This document shows, piece by piece, positions 56,328-64,000 of a stretch of DNA of 64,000 nt. The DNA is from Halichondria panicea. Its lineage: Eukaryota; Porifera; Demospongiae; Suberitida; Halichondriidae. The translations under genes and the position numbers were made by a program. The notes beneath the pieces were generated by a model that made no database searches, had not been told where the DNA came from, and worked only from the letters and a program-made list of their open reading frames with translations. The stretch spans positions 15,062,198 through 15,126,197 of the forward strand of contig NC_087377.1 of the NCBI RefSeq assembly GCF_963675165.1. Direction: 5' to 3'. The stretch's first letter is position 1; each line of letters opens with the position of its first letter.

Positions 56328-59300
56328 CTGCTACAGCTGCTCAACTGACAAGGATTAATCAAGTGCAAGTTTCTAGTCATGCTTTCTTGGACTTTAATTC
56401 GTGGATTTGCAAATAATGCTTTGTTCTGAGTTTATCATAATTATGCAATACCGATACCATTGCAGAAGAGTACATAGCAAAACTTGTCTATGGAGTATTG
56501 CTACTCTACTTTGCACTAGAACCCTAGCTATTAATTGGTAGCAGCTGTAAGAGTGAGAAGAGAGCTGCAGGGCTCTAGCTAGCTGCTGATGCAACCATAA
56601 TAATTTTAGACTTGAACCTTTGGAATCGATCGTTTTTAACACGATGATTCTGGATTCTACCTGCATGCAGCAAATTATTTAATGCATCATGATATAATGT
56701 GTGTAGCTTTATGTAGATTTGGCACCTCCACCGAGGCATCAGTACCAGCAGTGCTTTCATTATTTATTTCTTATTTCACCATAGCCATAACCTGTCCTCC
56801 ATTGACTGCTCCTACTAATGGATCTGTGATATACAGTTCTACTGCTGATGAAAATGGAACCTATGCCCTGGATGTGGTTGCGACCTACAACTGTGACAAT
56901 GGATTTTCTTTGGCTGGTGACCAAGCAAGGACGTGTACTGGAGATGGCAACAGCACAACTGGTGCTTTTAATGGATTGCCTCCAACTTGTGAATGTAAGT
57001 GCATACTTCTAATCTAAAAACTCCCTTCAATCTCCTTCCAGCCATAACATGCCCCGCTCTGCTCTTCCCGAACAACGGCAGTATTGACTTTGGTGTAGCC
57101 TCACCTGATGAAAACAGCACTTATACTTTTAATACGGTTGCTACCTACAACTGTGACACTGGGTTTTCTCTGGTTGGCAACCAAACAAGGACGTGTACTG
57201 GAGATGGCAACAGCACTACTGGTGCTTTTGATAGATTACCTCCAACTTGTGAACGTAAGTGTATACTTCTGTTTTGAGAATCTAAAAACTTCATTCAATC
57301 TCCTTTCAGCCATAACATGCCCCACTCTGCTTTTACTGAACAACGGCAGTATTGACTTTGGTGTAGCCTCACCTGATGAAAACAGCACATATGCATTTAA
57401 TGCGGTTGCTAACTACAACTGTGACACTGGGTTTTCTCTGGTTGGTGACCAAACAAGGACGTGTACTGGAGATGGCAACAGCACTACTGGTGCATTTGAT
57501 AGATTACCTCCAACTTGTGAACGTAAGTGTATAATTCTGTTTTGAGAATCTAAAAACTCCTTCCATCTCCAAATTCCATGCAGCCATAACATGCCTCGCT
57601 CTGCTATTCCCGAACAACGGCAGTATTGACTTTGGTGTAGCCTCACCTAATGAAAACAGTACCTATGCTTTTAATACGGTTGCTACCTACAACTGTGACA
57701 CTGGATTTTCTCTGATGGGTGACCAAACAAAGACGTGTACTGGAGATGGCAACAGCACTACTGGTGCATTTGATAGATTACCTCCAACTTGTGAGCGTAA
57801 GTGTATACTTCTGATTTGAGAATCTAAAAACTCCCTTCAATCTCCTTCCAGCCATAACATGCCTCGCTGTGCTCTTCCCGAACAACGGCAGTATTGACTT
57901 TGGTGGAGCTTCACCTGATGAAAACAGCACATATGCGTTTAATGCGGTTGCTAACTACAACTGCGACACTGGGTTTTCTCTGGTTGGTGACCAAACAAGG
58001 ACGTGTACTGGAGATGGCAACAGCACTACTGGTGCTTTTGATAGATTACCTCCAACTTGTGAACGTAAGTGTATACTTCTGATTTGAGAATCTAAAAACT
58101 CCCTTCAATCTCCTTCCAGCCATAACATGCCCCGCTCTGATCTTCCCAAACAATGGCAGTATTGACTTTGGTGTAGCCTCACCTGATGAAAACAGTACCT
58201 ATGCTTTTAATGCGGTTGCTAACTACAACTGTTACACTGGGTTTTCTCTGGTTGGTGACCAAACAAGGACTTGTACTGGAGATGGCAACAGCACTACTGG
58301 TGCTTTTGATAGATTACCTCCAACTTGTGAACGTAAGTGTATACTTTTGTTTTGAGAATCTAAAACTCTTTCTCATCTCCAAATTCCATGCAGCCATAAC
58401 ATGCCCCGCTCTGATCTTCCCGAACAATGGCAGTATTGACTTTGGTGTAGCCTCACCTAATGAAAACAGTACCTATGCTTTTAATACGATTGCTACCTAC
58501 AACTGTGACGCTGAGTTTTCTCTGGTTGGTGACCAAAAAAGGACCTGTACTGGAGATGGCAACAGCACTACTGGTGCTTTTGATAGATTACCTCCAACTT
58601 GTGAACGTAAGTGCATACTTCTGTTTTGAGAATCTAAAAACTCCCTTCAATCTCCTTCCAGCCATAACATGCCCCGCTGTGCTCTTCCCGAACAACGGTA
58701 GTATTGACTTTGGTGGAGATTCACCTGGTGAAAACAGCACTTATGCGTTTAATGCGGTTTCTACCTACAACTGTGACTCTGGGTTTTCTCTGGTTGGTGA
58801 CCAAACAAGGACGTGTACTGGAGATGGCAACAGCACTACTGGTGCTTTTGATAGATCGTCTCCAACTTGTGAACGTAAGTGTATACTTCTGATTTGAGCA
58901 TCTAAAAACTCTCTTCAATCTCCTTCCATGCAGCCATAACATGCCCAGCTCTGCTCTTCCTGAACAACGGCAGTATTGACTTTGGTGGAGCTTCACCTGA
59001 TGAAAACAGCACATATGCGTTTAATGCAGTTGCTAACTACAACTGTGACACTGGGTTTTCTCTGGTTGGTGACCAAACAAGGACTTGTACTGGAGATGGC
59101 AACAGCACTACTGGTGCTTTTGATAGATTACCTCCAACTTGTGAACGTAAGTGTATAATTCTGTTTTGAGAATCTAAAAACTCATTCCCATCTCCAAATT
59201 CCATGCAGCCATAACATGCCCCGCTTTGCTCTTCCCGAACAATGGCAGTATTGACTTCGGTGTAGCCTCACCTGATGGAAACAGTACCTATGCTTTTAAT

Positions 59301-62300
59301 GCGGTTGCTACCTACAACTGTGACACTGGGTTTTCTCTGGTTGGTGACCAAACAAGGACCTGTACTGGAGATGGCAACAGCACTACTGGTGCTTTTGATA
59401 GATTACCTCCAACTTGTGAACGTAAGTGTATACTTCTGATTTGAGAATCTAAAAACTCCCTTCAATCTCCTTCCATGCAGCCATAACATGCCCCGCTCTG
59501 CTCTTCCCGAACAACGGCAGTATTGACTTTGGTGTAGCCTCATCTGATGAAAACAGCACATATTCGTTTAATGCGGTTGCTAACTACAACTGTGACACTG
59601 GGTTTTCTCTGGTTGGTGACCAAACAAGGACGTGTACTGGAGATGGCAACAGTACTGCTGGTGCTTTTGATAGATCGTCTCCAACTTGTGAACGTAAGTG
59701 TATAATTCTGTTTTAAACTCCTTCCCATCTCCAAATTCCATGCAGCCATAACATGCCCCGCTCCGGTCTTCCTGAACAACGGCAGTATTGACTTTGGTGG
59801 AGCTTCACCTGATGAAAACAGCACATATGCGTTTAATGCGTTTGCTAACTACAACTGTGACACTGGGTTTTCTCTGGTTGGTGACCAAACAAGGACTTGT
59901 ACTGGAGATGGCAACAGCACTACTGGTGCTTTTGATAGATTACCTCCAACTTGTGAACGTAAGTGTATAATTCTGTTTTGAGAATCTAAAAACTCATTCC
60001 CATCTCCAAATTCCATGCAGCCATAACATGCCCCACTTTGCTCTTCCCGAACAATGGCAGTATTGACTTCGGTGTAGCCTCACCTGATGGAAACAGTACC
60101 TATGCTTTTAATGCGGTTGCTACCTACAACTGTGACACTGGGTTTTCTCTGGTTGGTGACCAAACAAGGACCTGTACTGGAGATGGCAACAGCACTACTG
60201 GTGCTTTTGATAGATTACCTCCAACTTGTGAACGTAAGTGTATACTTCTGTTTTGAGAATCTAAAAACTCTTTCCCATCTCCAAATTCCATGCAGCCATA
60301 ACTTGCCCCGCTCTGCTCTTCCCGAACAATGGCAGTATTGACTTCGGTGTAGCCTCACCTGATGAAAACAGTACCTATGCTTTTAATGCGGTTGCTACCT
60401 ACAACTGTGACGCTGGGTTTTCTCTGGTTGGTGACCAAACAAGGACCTGTACTGGAGATGGCAACAGCACTACTGGTGCTTTTGATAGATCGTCTCCAAC
60501 TTGTGAACGTAAGTGTATACTTCTGATTTGAGCATTTAACTTCAATCTCCTTCCATGCAGCCATAACATGCCCCGCTCTGCTCTTCCCGAACAACGGCAG
60601 TATTGACTTTGGTGGGGCTTCACCTGATGAAAACAGCACATATGCGTTTAATGCGGTTGCTAACTACAACTGTGACACTGGGTTTTCTCTGGTTGGTGAT
60701 CAAACAAGGACGTGTACTGGAGATGGCAACAGTACTGCTGGTGCTTTTGATAGATCGTCTCCAACTTGTGAACGTAAGTGTATACTTCTGATTTGAGAAT
60801 CTAAAAACTCCCTTCAATATCATTCTAGCCATAACATGCCCTGCTCTGCTCTTCCCGAACAACGGCAGTATTGACTTTGGTGGAGCTTCACCTGATGAAA
60901 ACAGCACATATGCGTTTAATGCGGTTGCTAACTACAACTGTGACACTGGGTTTTCTCTGGTTGGTGACCAAACAAGGACATGTACGGGAGATGGCAACAG
61001 CACTACTGGTGCTTTTGATAGATTACCTCCAACTTGTGAACGTAAGTGTATAATTCTGTTTTGAGAATCTAAAAACTCCTTCCCATCTCCAAATTCCATG
61101 CAGCCAAAACATGCCCCGCTCTGCTATTCCCGAACAATGGCAGTATTGACTTTGGTGGAGCCTCACCTGATGAAAACAGCACTTATGCTTTTAATACGGT
61201 TGCTACCTACAACTGTGACACTGGGTTTTCTCTGGTTGGCGACCAAACAAGGATGTGTACTGGAGATGGCAACAGCACTGGTGCTTTTGATAGATTACCT
61301 CCAACTTGTGAACGTAAGTGCATACTTTTATTTTGAAATCTAAAAACTCCCTTCAATCTCCTTCTAGCCATAACATGCCCCGGTCTGCTTTTCCCGAACA
61401 ACGGCAGTATTGACTTTGGTGGAGCCTCACCTGATGAAAACAGTACCTTTATTTTTAATGCGGTTGCTACCTACAACTGTGACACCGGGTTTTCTCTGGT
61501 TGGCAACCAAACAAGGACGTGTAATGGAAATGGCAACCGCACTACTGGTGCTTTTGATAGATCGTCTCCAACTTGTGAACGTAAGTGCATACTTCTATTT
61601 TGAAATCTAATAACTCCCTTCAATCTCCTTCCAGCCATAACATGCCCCGCTCTGCTCTCGCCAAACAATGGCAGTATTGACTTTGGTGTAGCCTCACCTG
61701 ATGAAAACAGCACTTATGCATTTAATGCGGTTGCTAACTACAACTGTGACACTGGGTTTTCTCTGGTTGGTGACCAAACAAGGACGTGTACTGGAGATGG
61801 CAGTACAACTACTGGTGCTTTTGATAGATTACCTCCAATTTGTGAACGTAAGTGTATACTTCTGATTTGAGAATCTAAAAACTCCCTTCAATCTCATTCC
61901 AGCCATAACATGCCCCGCTGTGCTCTTCCCGAACAACGGCAGTATTGACTTTGGTGTAGCCTCACCTGATGAAAACAGTACTTATGCTTTTAATACGGTT
62001 GCCACTTACAACTGTGATACTGGGTTTTCTCTGGTTGGGGACCAAACAAGGACCTGTACTGGAGATGGCAACAGCACTGGTGCTTTTGATAGATCGTCTC
62101 CAGCTTGTGAACGTAAGTGCATACTTTTATTTTGAAATCTAAAATCTCCCTTAAATCTCCTTCCAGCCATAACTTGCCCCGCTCTGCTCTTCCCGAACAA
62201 CGGCAGTATTGACTTTGGTGGAACCCTACCTGATGAAAACAGTACCTATGCTTTTAATGCGGTTGCTACCTACAACTGTGACACTGGGTTTTCTCTGGTT

Positions 62301-63701
62301 GGCGATCAAACAAGGACGTGTACTGGAGATAGCAACAGCACTGCTGGTGTTTTTGATAGAGTGTCTCCAACTTGTGAACGTAAAAATACATAGTTTTGTT
62401 TTCAAATCAAAAACTGCCTCTTATCTCCTTCCAGCCATAACGTGCCCTACTCTGTTCTTCCCGAACAACGGCAGTATTGACTTTGGTGGAGCCTCACCTA
62501 ATGAAAACAGCACCTATGCTTTTAATACGGTTGCTACCTACAACTGTGACACTGGGTTTTCTCTGATTGGTGACCAAACAAGGATGTGTACTGGAGATGG
62601 CAGCAGAACTACCGGTGCTTTTAATAGAATGACTTCAATTTGTGAACGTAAGTGCATACTTCTGTTTTAAAATCTAACATGTATATCCTCTAGCCATAAC
62701 ATGCCCCGCTCTGCTCTTCCCGAACAATGGCAGTATTGACTTTGGTGGAGCCTCACCTGATGAAAACAGCACCTTTGCTTTTAATACGATTGCTAACTAC
62801 AACTGTGACACTGGGTTTTCTCTGGTTGGTGATCAAACAAGGACGTGTACTGGAGATGGCAACAGAACTGCTGGTGTTTTTGCTGGATCAACTCCAACTT
62901 GCATTAAAAGTGAATTTGAATAATTATAATTATGATCGGCAATTGTCATTTTTGTTTTTCCAGCAATAACATGTATTCCTCTTGCCGACCCTCTTCATGG
63001 GACTGTATCTTATTCTGCTGCCGCTGATAGAATTGGCAAGTATGTCATTAATGTGACGGCTACATACAGTTGTGACACTGGGTTTTCTCTGGTTGGTAAC
63101 CATACAAGGACATGTACTGGAGATGGTAATAGCACTACTGGTGCTTTTAATAAATTGTCTCCAACTTGTGAACGTGAGTGCACACTTTGTTTTGAAAATC
63201 TAAAGCTCCTTCCCTATCCCTCCAGCCATAACGTCCCTCGCTCTGCTCTTCCCGAATAACGGCAGTATTATTAACTTAAGCTTTCGTGGAGCCTCACCTG
63301 TTGAAAACAGCACCTATGTGTTTAATGCGGTGGCTACCTACATTTGTCACGCAGGGTTTACTCTGGTTGGTAACAACACAAGGACTTGCGGTGGAGATGG
63401 TAATAGCATTACGGGTGAATTTGATGGAGAAGCTGCAACTTGTGAAGGTGAGTGTACATGTATAGATTATAATGATTATAGCTATTAGCAATAGGTGACA
63501 TTGATACCACAATTGTTTTTTCCCAAAGTCTTAGTTATCTCATCTTCATCACTTATCCTCGATGTTGTCATACCTGTTGTGAGTGTGGTGGCTGTACTAG
63601 CTCTAGTTGTACTGGGTGGAGCTGTTTATGGATACATTCAAGTGATAAGCCATCTGTTGAAGTTAAAAGATCCACAAACTGGAACAACTAAATTATTGTA
63701 A
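54334..63701 (+). CDS. Gene 9: IgGFc-binding/EGF/25-CCP membrane receptor
   Basis: Exon 1 54334-54421; exon 2 54481-55800; CCP exons 56785-56994, 57042-57254, 57310-57522, 57584-57796, 57852-58064, 58120-58332, 58394-58606, 58662-58874, 58934-59146, 59209-59421, 59481-59693, 59746-59958, 60021-60233, 60296-60508, 60561-60773, 60829-61041, 61104-61313, 61368-61580, 61635-61847, 61903-62112, 62167-62379, 62435-62647, 62694-62909, 62964-63173, 63226-63447; membrane exon 63529-63701. All phase 1, no internal stop, about 2301 aa. Most CCPs are near copies (CPALLFPNNGSIDFGG, ENSTYAF, GNSTTGAF), each with about three N-glycosylation sequons, so the product should be a long, heavily glycosylated stalk bearing the IgGFc-binding head. 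The last CCP lacks its first cysteine (ITSLAL for ITCPAL); the sixth lacks the middle one (NCYTG keeps C, but DTG is changed to YTG). Short tail ending GTTKLL. Confidence 0.82.
55826..56246. mobile_element. MITE-like element in intron 2 of gene 9
   Basis: Left TATATCGGGAAATTATC and right, reversed, TACTGCATAGCGGGAAATTTT are imperfect inverted ends. Its right end (ACCCACGAAAATTTC) resembles the inside of the 236-bp MITE in gene 6, so the two may be related. Boundaries approximate. Confidence 0.5.
56246..56735. mobile_element. GT-bearing repeat element in intron 2 of gene 9
   Basis: CTATGCCTCAGTCCACATGC, a (GT)n run at 56286-56324, AGACTGCTACAGCTGCTCAA, and right end CCTCCACCGAGGCATCAG. Same order as the gene 8 copy but longer; it lies directly after the preceding MITE-like element. 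Confidence 0.5.
56785..63447 (+). repeat. 25-exon CCP tandem array of gene 9
   Basis: Exon-plus-intron units of about 270 bp, nearly all with 213-bp exons. Two intron types alternate irregularly (acceptor side CTCCTTCCAG or CCAAATTCCATGCAG). Larger duplications are visible, for example 58934-59421 and 59746-60233, 812 bp apart and almost identical. Growth by unequal exchange is in frame because of phase 1 borders. Confidence 0.85.
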
Positions 63702-64000
63702 TAACAATAATTTTTATATCATTATTATACATGTATACTTACTAAGTAGGTTATATAATGTGGAGGCATTTTTACACTAGCTGTGATATAATTATTTGAG
63801 CTCACTATAATGATTTGATGTTTCTACAGGATATTGCATGTGTCCTTTTCCTATAATTATACAATCATGCCATGCGTACTGTAATAAGATGCGTTATCAA
63901 TAATTATAATTATAGTAAAAAAAAATTTTCACTACAAATCAGCAGAATCTCCCACATGCATGCATGCCGTATAAACAAAATTTCACAATCATATTTTTTA
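63702..64000. other. 3' flank of gene 9
   Basis: AT-rich, with AATTATAATTATAG words and CATGCATGCATGC near 63955. No gene recognised before the window ends. Confidence 0.5.

Overview
The window looks like animal nuclear DNA. Genes are interrupted by short GT-AG introns, the protein domains (IgGFc-binding, EGF, CCP/sushi, Ig) are extracellular animal types, and no operon, tRNA or rRNA is visible. The DNA is AT-rich and compact, with many small inverted-repeat elements and runs of TA/GCATGC-rich spacer. This fits an early-branching metazoan, a demosponge being my best guess, but that assignment is inference.

Essentially all recognisable coding sequence belongs to one tandemly duplicated, same-strand family. 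The complete form has: exon 1, a signal peptide of about 26-30 codons; exon 2, about 1.31-1.32 kb, an IgGFc-binding-protein N-terminal-like domain followed by one EGF-like module; a variable number of CCP exons (192-225 bp, always a multiple of 3, phase 1 at both ends); and a last exon with one transmembrane helix and a short cytoplasmic tail. From left to right: gene 1 (5'-truncated by the window, broken, 9 CCPs, to 3913); gene 2 (5154-8478, 3 CCPs); gene 3 (9838-24937, 31 CCPs plus one Ig domain, about 2.8 kaa); wrecked gene 4 (25590-28970); gene 5 (31021-35260, 9 CCPs, one frame break); gene 6 (36491-40616, 3 CCPs); two headless fragments (40925-42403, 43111-43704); gene 7 (44462-46790, 3 CCPs, no membrane exon); gene 8 (49066-52032, 4 CCPs, no intact membrane exon); gene 9 (54334-63701, 25 CCPs, about 2.3 kaa).

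Genes 1-2 and genes 5-6 are the same two-gene block repeated about 31.3 kb apart. Gene 3 and wrecked gene 4 form a related block between them. Many spacers carry decayed copies of exon 1 and the start of exon 2, so duplication, deletion and unequal exchange have been frequent. Mobile DNA includes a 4.1-kb foldback element with 8-bp target duplications inside an intron of gene 3, a CAG-ended hAT-like element near 41.1-41.8 kb, several TA-flanked MITEs, and a GT-microsatellite-bearing element.

Taken together this is a cluster of type I membrane (and possibly secreted) multi-CCP receptors with a constant scaffold, short variable loops and very variable stalk length. This is the architecture expected of recognition or adhesion receptors, but the ligand and role are not shown by sequence alone.
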